37,067 nucleotides of DNA from Acidimicrobiia bacterium (GCA_016871375.1 VFYY01000019.1:1-37067), one strand, 5' to 3'; counted from the stretch's first letter, positions 16,155-24,331 are shown. The notes: generated by a model not told the origin, from the sequence alone. A program made the numbers and translations.

Positions 16155-17845
16155 ACACACGCCCCGTCCGCTCGTCCACCTTGGTCCGCCTGAAGGCGGA
16201 CACTACTTACTGCTCGCGACCGTGCGCCGCGTACGTAGTGTCCGGCTTCAGCCGGACCACGCTTGTCGCGATCGCCGTTGCCACGATCGCATGCAGCAGT
16301 CCTGCGCCCGAGCAGCGGCCTGCTGATCCAGCGCCGCGCGCGGAACCGCGCACCATCACGCTGCCCGATCTAGCCAAGCTCGATCCGGCTGTCCGCACGC
16401 GCATTCAAGATCGCCACGCGTCGGTGACCGCCGTCCCCGGCGCCGCCGGCTACGGCGAGCTCGGCAAGCTGCTGATGGCGGCGCAGCTGCTGACCGATGC
16501 CGAAACCGCGTTTCTCAACGCGCAGGCGCTGGCGCCCACCGACAGGCGCTGGCCGTACTACCTCGCGCACGTGCAGCGCCTGCAGCAGGCGCCCGACGAG
16601 GCGACGACGTACTTCGAGCAGGCGAGGACGCTGCAGCCGGATGACGTGCCGACGCTGGTGTGGCTCGGACGGCTGTACGTGGACCAGGGCCGGCCCGAGA
16701 CGGCCGCGCCCCTGCTGGAGCGCGCCGTGGCGCTGCAGCCGCGGTCCGCGGCCGCCCTGTTCGAGCTGGGGCGCGCGGCGATCGCCCGCCGCGACTTCCT
16801 CCAGGCCACCACGCACCTGCAGGCGGCGCTCCGCGTGGACCCCGGCGCGGTGCAGGCGCACTACCCGCTCGCGATGGCGCAGCGCGCGCTGGGCCGCTCC
16901 GCCGAAGCCGACGCGCATCTGAAGCTGTGGAAGGACGTCGAGCTGCTGCCCGCCGACCCGCTCCTCGAGGAGATCGGCGCGCTGCTCGGCACCGCGATCG
17001 ACCACGAAGTGCGCGGCACGCGCGCCATGGATCGCCGCGACTGGCCGAACGCGATTGCCGCGTTTCGCGCGGGGCTGGAGCGCGCGCCGTCGGACCCGTC
17101 GCTGTACCTGAACCTCGGCACCGCGCTCTACCTGAGCGGCGACCTCGCGCAGGCGCAGTCGGCGTTCGAGCGCGCCATCGAGCTGTCGCCCGGCTACGCG
17201 CGGGCACACTTCACGCTGGGCGTGCTGCACGCCGGGCGCGGCCGCGCCGACGCCGCGATCGAGCGGCTGACGGCCGCCGTCGCCTACGACCCGGCGTTGG
17301 TGGACGCCCGCTTCAGCCTGGCCGAGATGCTGCGCGGCAGCGGCCGCGTCGAGGCCTCGCTCCCGCACTACCTCGCCGTCGTCAGCGCCGACCCGAACTC
17401 CAGCCAGGCCCGCTTCGGCTACGCGATGGCGCTCGTCCGGCTGGAGCGGTACCGCGAGGCGCGCGAGGCCTTGAGCGACGCGGTCCGCGCGCACGGCCAG
17501 CAGCCGGGGCTGGTGCACGCGCTCGGACGCCTCCTCGCGGCGGCCCCCGACCCACAGGTCCGCGACGGCGCGCAGGCGCTGCGGCTGCTCGAGCCGCTGT
17601 CCAGTCAGTCTCCGAGCTCCACGATCGCGGAGAGCATGGCGATGGCGCTGGCGGAAACCGGCCGCTACGCCGGGGCTGCGCGCTGGCAGCGCGACGCGAT
17701 TGCCCGCGCCGGCCGGGAAGGAGGGGCCGCGGCCGCCGCACGGCTGCAGGACAACCTGCGCCTGTACGAGGGCGGGCTCCCCTGCCGGACGCCCTGGCGG
17801 GCCGACGACCCGGTCTTCCGGCCGTCGCTGGCCCGTGGGCTATGA
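16151..17845 (+). CDS. TPR-repeat lipoprotein
   Basis: A protein of up to 564 aa with a hydrophobic lipoprotein signal ending TLVAIAVATIAC, a Pro-rich linker, then about ten or more TPR helices pairs through residue 540 (GYGELGKLLMAAQLLTDAE, LVWLGRLYVDQGRPETA, LYLNLGTALYLSGDLAQA, AHFTLGVLHAGRGRADAA). GTG 16151 overlaps the CRTAC1 stop by GTGA. From that start the n-region is about 36 residues and is encoded by a REP pair (VRLKADTTY, then VVSGFSRTT). GTG 16238, the last base pair of a GTAG head plus two, would give a compact signal beginning SGFSRTTLVAIAV and is an equally good start. TPR proteins paired with CRTAC1 proteins probably form one extracytoplasmic assembly; ligand unknown. Confidence 0.9.
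   Translation: MNTRPVRSSTLVRLKADTTYCSRPCAAYVVSGFSRTTLVAIAVATIACSSPAPEQRPADPAPRAEPRTITLPDLAKLDPAVRTRIQDRHASVTAVPGAAGYGELGKLLMAAQLLTDAETAFLNAQALAPTDRRWPYYLAHVQRLQQAPDEATTYFEQARTLQPDDVPTLVWLGRLYVDQGRPETAAPLLERAVALQPRSAAALFELGRAAIARRDFLQATTHLQAALRVDPGAVQAHYPLAMAQRALGRSAEADAHLKLWKDVELLPADPLLEEIGALLGTAIDHEVRGTRAMDRRDWPNAIAAFRAGLERAPSDPSLYLNLGTALYLSGDLAQAQSAFERAIELSPGYARAHFTLGVLHAGRGRADAAIERLTAAVAYDPALVDARFSLAEMLRGSGRVEASLPHYLAVVSADPNSSQARFGYAMALVRLERYREAREALSDAVRAHGQQPGLVHALGRLLAAAPDPQVRDGAQALRLLEPLSSQSPSSTIAESMAMALAETGRYAGAARWQRDAIARAGREGGAAAAARLQDNLRLYEGGLPCRTPWRADDPVFRPSLARGL
16181..16260 (+). repeat. REP-like inverted pair (family A) inside the 5' end of the TPR gene
   Basis: Copy 1 (16181-16206, minus) and copy 2 (16235-16260, plus) are GTAG-headed 26-bp palindromes; copy 1 carries compensated changes in both arms of the stem (GTCCGCC with GGCGGAC), so pairing is kept. 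They point away from each other with a 28-bp spacer. They are read through in the TPR lipoprotein frame. Confidence 0.8.
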
Positions 17846-17880
17846 GCGATCCGGAATAAATGCCGGTTATGAGTCAGGCA

Positions 17881-17909
17881 TTGCAAAAATCGCGTAACAG
17901 GCGCAACAT
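17881..17909 (+). promoter_or_regulatory. weak putative promoter of the second TonB receptor
   Basis: TTGCAA, a 17-nt spacer and CAACAT lie in the 110-nt gap after the TPR gene. The -35 hexamer equals that proposed for the first TonB receptor; the -10 match is poor. Confidence 0.2.
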
Positions 17910-17955
17910 CCGCACGTCCACGCGCACCACCATCTACGTCCAGGGAGGCAGATAC

Positions 17956-20900
17956 ATGCGTGCACTCGCAAGAACGGGCGCCCTGCTGCTCGGTCTGGTG
18001 CTCCTGCCAGCCGCGGCGTTCGCGCAGGCGTCGATTGCCGGCGTCGTGCGTGACACGTCGGGCGCCGTGTTGCCCGGCGTCACCGTGGAAGCGTCGAGCG
18101 CGGCGCTCCTCGAGAAGGTCCGGACCGCCGTGACCGACGGCAACGGCGTTTACCGCATCGAAGCGCTCCGGCCCGGCGCCTACACCGTCACCTTCACCCT
18201 GACCGGCTTCAACGTGGTCAAGCGCGAAGGCATCCAGCTCACCGGCTCGTTCACCGCCAGCGTGGACGCCGAAATGCGGGTGGGCACACTGGAAGAGACG
18301 ATCACCGTCTCGGGCGAGGCGCCCATCGTCGACGTCCAGAGCACGACGCGCCAGCGCGTCATGGACACCGAGGTGATCAGCCAGCTGCCGACCGGACGCA
18401 ACATGTTCAGCTTCGGCGTGCTCGTGCCCGGCGTCACCATCTCGACCGGCGGCCTCGCGAACCAGGACGTGGGCGGCGCGCTCGGTCCCGAGACGCGCGC
18501 GCTCGTCGCGCACGGCGGCCGCACCGAAGACCAGCGCTTCATGATGAACGGCGTCTCCCTCAGCTCGATGATCGGCGGCGGCTGGGGCGGCGGCGCCATC
18601 CCGAATGCGACCGGGCTGCAGGAGATGGTGTTCGATACGGCGTCGGTCAGCGCGGAACTGCCGACCGGCGGCGTCCGCATCAACTTCATCGCGCGCGAGG
18701 GCGGCAACGAGTACCACGGCACGCTGTTCGGCAACTTCGCCAACGACGCGATGCAGACGACCAACGTGGACGGCGACCTGCTGGCGCGCAACCGCGCGCT
18801 CGCCAACGCCGGCACGGTCGATCAGAACTGGGACTTCAACCCGGGCTTCGGCGGACCGCTCAAGCGCGACAAGGTGTGGTTCTACCTCAGCGGCCGGTGG
18901 CAGGGGGCGTACCTGTTCGCGCCCGGCGCGTTCTACAACAAGAACGCGAACAACCCGGCGGTCTGGAACTACGAGCCCGACCTGAGCCAGCCGGCGTCGC
19001 TGCAGAAGCAGTGGCTCGATGCGCAAGGCCGGTTCACCGTGCAGCTCACGCCGAAGAACAAGCTCGGCCTGACGTACACCCAGCAGGACTTCTGCGGCTG
19101 TCACGACGCGCTCGGCCCGCAGGGCCCGAACATCGTCATGCCCGAGGCGGGCACCGACCGCCGCTTCCCCACACAGCGCGTGGTGCTCCTCGACTGGACC
19201 TCGCCGGTGACGAACCGGGTGCTCATCGAGGCCAGCGGCATTCACCGGGTGGAGCGGTGGGGCAACATGCACCTGCAGGAGAAGGGCTTCACGCTCGACC
19301 CGCGCATGATCGGCGTCATCGACACCGCCGCCAACGTGCCCGGGCTGGGCGTGATCCCGAACCTGGCGTACCGCGGCCGCGCCGCCGGCAACTACAACAA
19401 CTCGTGGAACGAGAACTTCCACTGGCGCTTCCACGTGTCGTACATCACCGGCTCGCACGCCATCAAGTTCGGCGCCAACGACGCGGTCGGCCGCCACACC
19501 AACGAGAGCTACCTGCTGAACAACCTGCAGTACCGCTTCACCAACGGCGTGCCGAACCAGGTCACGCTGCGCGCGCTGCCCAACAAGCAGCGCGTGAACG
19601 TGGACCACGACCTCGGGCTGTTCGTGCAGGACAAGTGGACGATCGACCGCCTGACCGTCTCGTACGGCGTCCGCTACGACAATTTCATCAGCAGCTTCCC
19701 GGAGCAGCCGCTCGGGCCGACGACGTTCACGCCGGCGCGGAGCCTGACGTTCCCGACGCAGAAGAACGTCAACCTGCGGGACCTGACGCCGAAGACCCAG
19801 ATCGCCTATGACGTCTTCGGCACCGGGAAGACGGCCATCAAGGCGAGCCTCAACAAGTACCTGCAGGGGCTCGGCACGACCGGCTTCCTGACGAGCGGGC
19901 CCAACCCGATCGGCCTGCTCGCCGACAACACGAACCGCACGTGGAACGACGCCAACCGCAACTTCGTTCCCGACTGCGACCTGATCGCGCCGACGGCCAA
20001 CGGCGAGTGCGGCCCGTCGAGCAACCTGGCGTTCGGCAGCCCGCTGCCGGCGACCCGTTATTCGCCGGATCTGCTGACCGGCTTCGGCAACCGGTTCTAC
20101 AACTGGGAGCTCTCGGCCGGCGTGCAGCACGAAGTGCTGCCCCGGGTCTCGGTGGACGTGGGCTACTTCCGGCGGTGGTACGGCAACTTCGCCGTGCAGG
20201 ACAACCTCGCCGTCTCGGCGGCCGACTTCAACTCGTTCAGCGTCACCGCACCGACCGACTCGCGGCTGCCGGGCGGCGGCGGCCAGACGATCCGCGGGCT
20301 GATGAACGTCAGCGCCGCGCGGTTCGGCTAGACCAACAACCTGATGGTCCCGTCCGACACCATCGGCAAGATGATCGACCACTGGAACGGCGTGGACGTC
20401 AGCGTCAACGCGCGGCTCGCCAACGGCATCACCGCCCAGTTCGGCACCAGCACCGGCCGGATCTCACGCGACTTCTGCGACGTCCTCGACGACGTGCCGG
20501 AAGCGGCGTTCGGCTCGACGTCCGCGACCAACTGGTCGCTGACCAACGCGTCGTCGCCCTCGAACCAGGGCATGCTGCCCTACTGCGCGTACAACTCGAT
20601 CTGGCAGACGCAGGTGAAGGGCTTCGCCACCTACACCGTGCCGCGGATCGACGTGCAGGTGTCCGGGACGTATCAGTTCCTGCCTGGTCCGGAAGTGTCG
20701 GGCAACTGGAACGCGCCGGCGGCGACCGTGCAGTCGTCGCTGGGACGCCCGATCGCGGGCAACCAGCCGTTCATGACCGTCAACCTCGTCGAGCCGGGCC
20801 AGGTGTTCGAGAGGGGCCTCAGCCAGCTCGACGTGCGCTTCGCGAAGCTGCTGCGGTTTGCCGGCACGCGAACGATGATCAGCCTGGATCTCTACAACGC

Positions 20901-21029
20901 GACCAACTCGAACACGATCCTGACGCTGAACCCGAACTTCGTGCAGGGCGCGGCCGGCAACACGTTCCTCGTGCCGACCAGCATCCTGCAGCCGCGCTTC
21001 TTCAAGATCGGCGCGCAGTTCGACTCTGA
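17956..21029 (+). pseudogene. TonB-dependent receptor, Oar-like, broken by in-frame TAG and loss of its stop
   Basis: ATG 17956 is preceded by GGGAGG. The first 791 codons encode a signal peptide (cleavage near AAFAQA), a CarboxypepD_reg domain (IAGVVRDTSGAVLPGVTVEA), a plug and most of the barrel. Translation then stops at TAG 20329-20331, in the context ARFG-stop-TNNLMVPSD, where related receptors have Gln (KFGQxNN). The same frame continues with barrel strands up to FFKIGAQFD at 21024. There the frame runs past TGATAG (21027-21032), which sits one base out of register, and extends into a heptamer repeat to 21141, overlapping the next gene. A missing T in the sequence coding for a terminal FDF would explain this. 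Original length was about 1024 aa. Sequencing error at one site is possible; two independent faults favour a pseudogene. Confidence 0.88.
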
Positions 21030-21034
21030 TAGCA

Positions 21035-21098
21035 GGCAGCTGGCAGCAGGCAGCGGGCAGTGGTTTTTCTGCCGGCTGCCGGCTGCCGGCCGCCGGCT
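21035..21098 (+). terminator. heptamer-built hairpin between convergent genes (likely bidirectional terminator)
   Basis: Left arm: GGCAGCT, GGCAGCA, GGCAGCG and GGCAGTG (21035-21062). Right arm: GCCGGCT, GCCGGCT, GCCGGCC and GCCGGCT (21071-21098). The arms are imperfect reverse complements around a T-rich loop (GTTTTTC). The right arm touches the stop codon of the convergent reductase gene. Confidence 0.65.
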
Positions 21099-22085
21099 TC
21101 AACCGACCCTCACGACCGCTCTTCCGCGAAACGTCCCCTGATTCAGCGCTGAAAACGTGGCGTCGAGATCCTCGAGCCGGATCTCGCGGGCGATGGTGTG
21201 CAGGTGCGCCGGCTTCATGTCGGTCGCCAGCCGGCGCCAGGCCTCCAGGCGCGGCGCCATCGGGAGTTGCACCGAGTCGATCCCGAGCAGCTTGATGCCG
21301 CGCAGGATGAACGGCAGGACGGTGAGGTTGATCTCCGCGCCGCCGGTCAGCCCGCAGTTGGCGACGGCGGCGCCGTACTTGAGCGTGCGCGTCAAAGCGG
21401 CCAGCACGGATCCGCCGACGGCATCGACTGCGCCGGCCCACGTGCCGTGGCCCACGGGGCCCTTGCCCGTGTCGAGATCCTCTGGCGCGATGACGGCCGC
21501 GGCGCCGAGCGACTGCAGGTAGGCGCGCTCGGATGCCTTCCGGGTCACCGCGGTCACCCGGTAGCCGAGGCGCGCCAGGATGTCGATGGCAATGCTGCCC
21601 ACGCCGCCGGTCGCGCCCGTCACGGCAACGGGCGCATCCGAGGGCCTCAGGCCGTTGCGCTCGAGATCGATGACGCAGAGCGCGGCCGTGAAGCCGGCGG
21701 TGCCGAGCGCCATGATCTCGAACGTGGTGAACGCGTCCGGCACCTTGACCACCCAGTCTGCGGGAACGCGCACGACGCCCGCGTAGCCGCCGTCGTGGCC
21801 GACGCCCAGGTCGTACCCGGTGACGAGCACGCGGTCGCCGGCGCGGAACCGCGCGTCGCGGCTCTCGGCCACCGTGCCCGCGACGTCGATCCCGGGAATG
21901 CGCGGGAAGCTGACGGGCGCGCGATAGGTGCCCGTCGCCACGCGCATGTCCTTGAAGTTGACGCTCGAGTACTCGGCGGCGATGACGACATCGCCGGCGC
22001 TCAGCTCGTCGAGCGTCGCGTCCACGACGCGGCCGCGGACGCCGTCGTTCTCGCTGGCGACCCGGTAGGCGCGAAAGCGAATCAC
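21099..22085 (-). CDS. acrylyl-CoA reductase (NADPH)-type zinc-free MDR oxidoreductase, AcuI/YhdH family
   Basis: A 328-aa medium-chain dehydrogenase/reductase of the YhdH/AcuI group, which reduces acryloyl-CoA or related enoyl substrates with NADPH. Visible marks: N-terminal GroES-like fold with SVNFKDMRVATGTY and FPRIPGIDVAGTV, the family-typical GYDLGVGHDGGYA, the cofactor-binding VAVTGATGGVGSIA with the following NADPH-selecting RKASERAYLQSLGA, and GGAEINLTVLPFILRGIKLLGIDSV split over two strands. No structural zinc cysteines are present. GTG 22085 is chosen for MIRFRAY; TACAAT lies 6 nt upstream, so the mRNA may be leaderless. The gene converges on the broken TonB receptor, and its stop touches the heptamer hairpin. 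Confidence 0.93.
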   Translation of the reverse strand: MIRFRAYRVASENDGVRGRVVDATLDELSAGDVVIAAEYSSVNFKDMRVATGTYRAPVSFPRIPGIDVAGTVAESRDARFRAGDRVLVTGYDLGVGHDGGYAGVVRVPADWVVKVPDAFTTFEIMALGTAGFTAALCVIDLERNGLRPSDAPVAVTGATGGVGSIAIDILARLGYRVTAVTRKASERAYLQSLGAAAVIAPEDLDTGKGPVGHGTWAGAVDAVGGSVLAALTRTLKYGAAVANCGLTGGAEINLTVLPFILRGIKLLGIDSVQLPMAPRLEAWRRLATDMKPAHLHTIAREIRLEDLDATFSALNQGTFRGRAVVRVG

Positions 22086-22091
22086 CGCGAC

Positions 22092-22097
22092 ATTGTA
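22092..22097 (-). promoter_or_regulatory. putative -10 box (TACAAT) of the AcuI-type gene, half contributed by an inverted repeat
   Basis: TACAAT on the minus strand ends 6 nt before the GTG start. Its first three bases are the end of the left inverted repeat (GGCCTAC read on this strand), so arrival of the repeat would have created or rebuilt this box. Confidence 0.4.
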
Positions 22098-22718
22098 GGC
22101 CCAAGGCCACAGGCCTCAGGCCTCAGGGCTGTCTCAGGGATCAGGCCTCAGGGCTGACGTACGCGGTTTTTGCAGCGGCAGCGCGCGAAAACCCAGTGCA
22201 GAAACTGCAACATTTTGACTGTCTACGCGCAATTCACGCGCATTCTGTTGCGGCAACCTGCATGCACCTGTCAGGTGCATGACAAAGATCACTTCATTCC
22301 GCGACCTGCTCGTGTGGCAGAAGTCAATCGACCTCGCGGTCAGATGCCACTTCGTTGCGCGTGGGTTCCCGCGGCAGGAACAGGCAGTGCTCGGATATCA
22401 GCTCCGCAAGTCGGCGCTGTCGATGCCATCGAATGTGGCTGAGGGCTTCAGCCGCCATTCGACGGCGTCGTACATTCAGCACCTCTGGACGGCGCACGCA
22501 TCCGGCGCAGAGCTCGAGTCGCAGCTTCTTGTTGGACGAAAGATCGACATCGTCAGCGAAGCAGACGCGGAAGCGTTGATCGCGAACGCGCAGGAAATCG
22601 GCCGGATGCTAAACGGACTGGTGAGCTCACTCGAACGCGGACGCTGAACTGTCGCCCATCGTCTTGGCCTGTTTCCTGAGACAGCCCTGCGGCCTTGAGC
22701 CTGAGGCCCGAGGCCTAC
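22095..22718. mobile_element. inverted-repeat-bounded unit carrying a four-helix-bundle gene
   Basis: Left repeat 22095-22142 and right repeat 22671-22718 are reverse complements with about 38 of 48 bases identical by hand alignment. Each starts from its outer end with GTAGGCC, continues in degenerate heptamers, and contains the invariant core CAGGGCTGTCTCAGG. The 528 bp between them hold one gene (22279-22647) plus small palindromes (TGCAG/CTGCA at about 22198, ATGCACCT/AGGTGCAT at the start codon). No transposase and no obvious target-site duplication are seen. The outer ends abut the promoter of one gene and the premature stop of another. Mobility is an inference. Confidence 0.6.
22279..22647 (+). 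CDS. four-helix-bundle protein, 23S rRNA intervening-sequence (IVP/S23) family
   Basis: A 122-aa protein with the family opening SFRDLLVWQKSIDLAV, the middle GYQLRKSALSMPSNVAEGFSR (cf. RRAAVSIPSNIAEG in the family) and a final amphipathic helix. These proteins were first found encoded inside insertions of 23S rRNA genes and are related to the Avd accessory protein of diversity-generating retroelements; their molecular function is poorly known. Here no rRNA and no reverse transcriptase are nearby. ATG 22279 lies at the 3' arm of the palindrome ATGCACCT-GTC-AGGTGCAT, so initiation could be controlled by that hairpin. Codon use is visibly less GC-rich than in neighbours (AAA, ATT, TCA, GCA occur), which suggests transfer. 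Confidence 0.88.
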   Translation: MTKITSFRDLLVWQKSIDLAVRCHFVARGFPRQEQAVLGYQLRKSALSMPSNVAEGFSRHSTASYIQHLWTAHASGAELESQLLVGRKIDIVSEADAEALIANAQEIGRMLNGLVSSLERGR

Positions 22719-23281
22719 GCAACCCGAGCGAGCGCGAAGGCAACCATGTCCTGCCTTCGCGCGAAGTGCAGCACCGGCGCCATGGAGGGCAGGCGAATGC
22801 CGCTTGCGTCGGCCATCGTGTTCTCGCGGATGCTGGCGTAGTACTCGTAGCCGTCGCGATGCTCCACATCCATCACCGCCGAGAAGTACGGCAGGTGGAA
22901 CAGCGCGCGCGCGACCATGACTGCGAGCGGGTTCCCCGGATCCAGGCTGAAGAAGTAGATGCCCGGCTTGTCCCCGACGCGCACGTACGTGCGGACGTTG
23001 AGCTCCGGGAATGCCGAGACCCACGGGAGCGACGGCACGCCGCGCGGCGCCACGTTCGACATGTGGAACGGGATCACACCGAGCCACGCGCGCCGGTCGA
23101 AGAGCTCGAGCTCGAGCCCGGGCGGGACCAGCTCGCGAAGCGTGTCGGGTGCCACGGGCCAGTGCGCGAAGAGCAGATCGTGCCAGCTCTGCGTCATGAT
23201 CCACGGCTCGTCCGGCATCGGCCACGGCCTGTGGCTGACCTGTGCGAGCACGGCGTCGGTCGGGAAATCGCTCATCCGCAC
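22715..23281 (-). CDS. DUF2071 (YqjF-like) protein, apparently truncated at the C-terminus
   Basis: A 188-aa protein with the DUF2071 opening (WIMTQSWHDLLFAHWPV, LRELVPPGLELELFD, AWLGVIPFHMSNV) and core (FPELNVRTYVRVGDKPGIYFFSLD, ARALFHLPYFSAVMDVE). Members such as YqjF are about 240 aa and end with a conserved FLTERY...PWPL region. That part is missing here: after YEYYASIRENT the sequence diverges and ends at a TAG that is part of the GTAG head of the right inverted repeat. The fold is related to acetoacetate decarboxylase, but biochemical function is unknown. GTG 23281 is the start; ATG 23275 is possible. Probably a gene cut by the adjacent element, so perhaps not functional. Confidence 0.78.
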   Translation of the reverse strand: MRMSDFPTDAVLAQVSHRPWPMPDEPWIMTQSWHDLLFAHWPVAPDTLRELVPPGLELELFDRRAWLGVIPFHMSNVAPRGVPSLPWVSAFPELNVRTYVRVGDKPGIYFFSLDPGNPLAVMVARALFHLPYFSAVMDVEHRDGYEYYASIRENTMADASGIRLPSMAPVLHFARRQDMVAFALARVA

Positions 23282-23312
23282 CCCTAGTGATTCAGCAGAA
23301 ATCGAGCCATGC

Positions 23313-23340
23313 TATGCTCCCGTTTTCTGCCTACTGCCTA
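23313..23340 (+). promoter_or_regulatory. putative -10 box TATGCT followed by a CTGCCTA heptamer repeat
   Basis: TATGCT (23313-23318) has TTCAGC 16 nt upstream as a weak -35. The leader after it contains two perfect CTGCCTA heptamers (23327-23340) and then a GAGAGG ribosome-binding site before the dienelactone hydrolase ATG. Confidence 0.35.
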
Positions 23341-23353
23341 CTAACGAGAGGTC

Positions 23354-24259
23354 ATGCGCATGACTCAAGTCAATCCGAAAGAGCTCCATCCCGAAGTCTG
23401 GAAGCTGTTCGACAAGTATGTCCACGGCCTGATCGACCGCCGCGGCTTTCTCGACGGGACCGCGAAGTACGCGGTCGGCGGCATCACCGCGGTGGGGATC
23501 CTCGAGGCGCTGGCGCCGAAGTACGGCGAGGCGCAGACCCAGATTCAGCCGAACGACACCCGCATCAAGACCGAGACGGTCGAAGTGAAGTCACCGGACG
23601 GCTACGGCATGATCAAGGCGTACGTCGCGCGCCCGGCCAACGCCACCGGCCGTCTCCCCGGCATCGTCGTCATCCACGAGAACCGCGGGCTCAACCCCCA
23701 CACCCAGGACATCGTCCGCCGGTTCGCGCTCGCCGGGTTCATGGCGGCGGGGCCTGACGCCCTGACGTCGCTCGGTGGGTATCCGGGCACCGATGAGGTA
23801 GGCGTGGAGATGCAGCGGAAGCTCGAACAGCCGAAGATGCTGGCCGACTTCCTCGCCACCGCGCGCTACCTGAAGGGCCGTCCGGACAGCACCGGCCGCA
23901 TCGGCGTCACCGGCTTCTGCTTCGGCGGCGGCATCGCCAACCAGTTCGCCGTGCAGCTCGGGGCGGACCTCGCCGCCAGCTCGCCGTTCTACGGCGGACA
24001 GCCGCGCGCCGAGGATGTGCCGAAGATCAAGGCGCCGCTGCTGATTCACTACGCGGAGAGCGACGAGCGGATCAACGCCGGGTGGCCGGCCTACGAGGCG
24101 GCGCTCAAGGCGAACAAGATCCCGCACCAGGCGTTCTTCTATCCGGGAACGATGCACGGGTTCTTCAACGACACGACGCCGCGCTACGACAAGGACGCGG
24201 CGGCGCTGGCGTGGACCCGCACGCTGGATCACTTCAACAAGCACGTGAAGACGACATAA
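23354..24259 (+). CDS. dienelactone hydrolase family protein
   Basis: Alpha/beta hydrolase of 301 aa. Residues 1-60 are an unusual N-terminal extension (ELHPEVWKLFDKYVHGLIDRRGFLDG, then AVGGITAVGILEAL), which resembles a Tat-like or membrane-associating segment found in many secreted dienelactone hydrolases (DRRGFLDG). The catalytic domain has the nucleophile Cys in GVTGFCFGGG, the acid in HYAESDERINAG and the His in PGTMHGFFND. IVVIHENRGLN gives the oxyanion Glu typical of the family. Such enzymes open lactone rings in aromatic degradation. ATG 23354 has GAGAGG just before it. Ends in TAA. It is a single-gene unit, with a small perfect hairpin after it. Confidence 0.94.
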   Translation: MRMTQVNPKELHPEVWKLFDKYVHGLIDRRGFLDGTAKYAVGGITAVGILEALAPKYGEAQTQIQPNDTRIKTETVEVKSPDGYGMIKAYVARPANATGRLPGIVVIHENRGLNPHTQDIVRRFALAGFMAAGPDALTSLGGYPGTDEVGVEMQRKLEQPKMLADFLATARYLKGRPDSTGRIGVTGFCFGGGIANQFAVQLGADLAASSPFYGGQPRAEDVPKIKAPLLIHYAESDERINAGWPAYEAALKANKIPHQAFFYPGTMHGFFNDTTPRYDKDAAALAWTRTLDHFNKHVKTT

Positions 24260-24265
24260 CCTGTC

Positions 24266-24282
24266 TCGCCGAAGCCCGGCGA
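24266..24282 (+). terminator. small hairpin after the dienelactone hydrolase gene
   Basis: TCGCCG and CGGCGA pair perfectly around AAGCC, 6 nt after the TAA stop. No U-tract follows. Confidence 0.35.
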
Positions 24283-24331
24283 AGGCGGACGGCCCCTGGA
24301 TTGCACGAGGACGGGGTGGAGGAACTTCCGA

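Noticed and set aside
7956-20382. Very long open frames antisense to real genes (for example 10151-13315 minus, 7956-10127 plus, 17665-20382 minus)
   Set aside because: They are Arg/Ala/Gly/Val/His-rich, lack domains and signals, and run opposite to clear conserved genes; they result from the high GC content.
20344-21141. A separate gene beginning at ATG 20344
   Set aside because: It is in the same frame as the receptor upstream of the TAG and continues its barrel; it has no signal peptide or ribosome-binding site of its own.
22095-22718. Diversity-generating retroelement, because IVP and Avd proteins are related
   Set aside because: No reverse transcriptase, no template/variable repeat pair with adenine-specific changes, and no C-type lectin target in the window.
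22095-22718. Intervening sequence of a 23S rRNA gene
   Set aside because: Both flanks are protein-coding; no rRNA sequence is recognisable.
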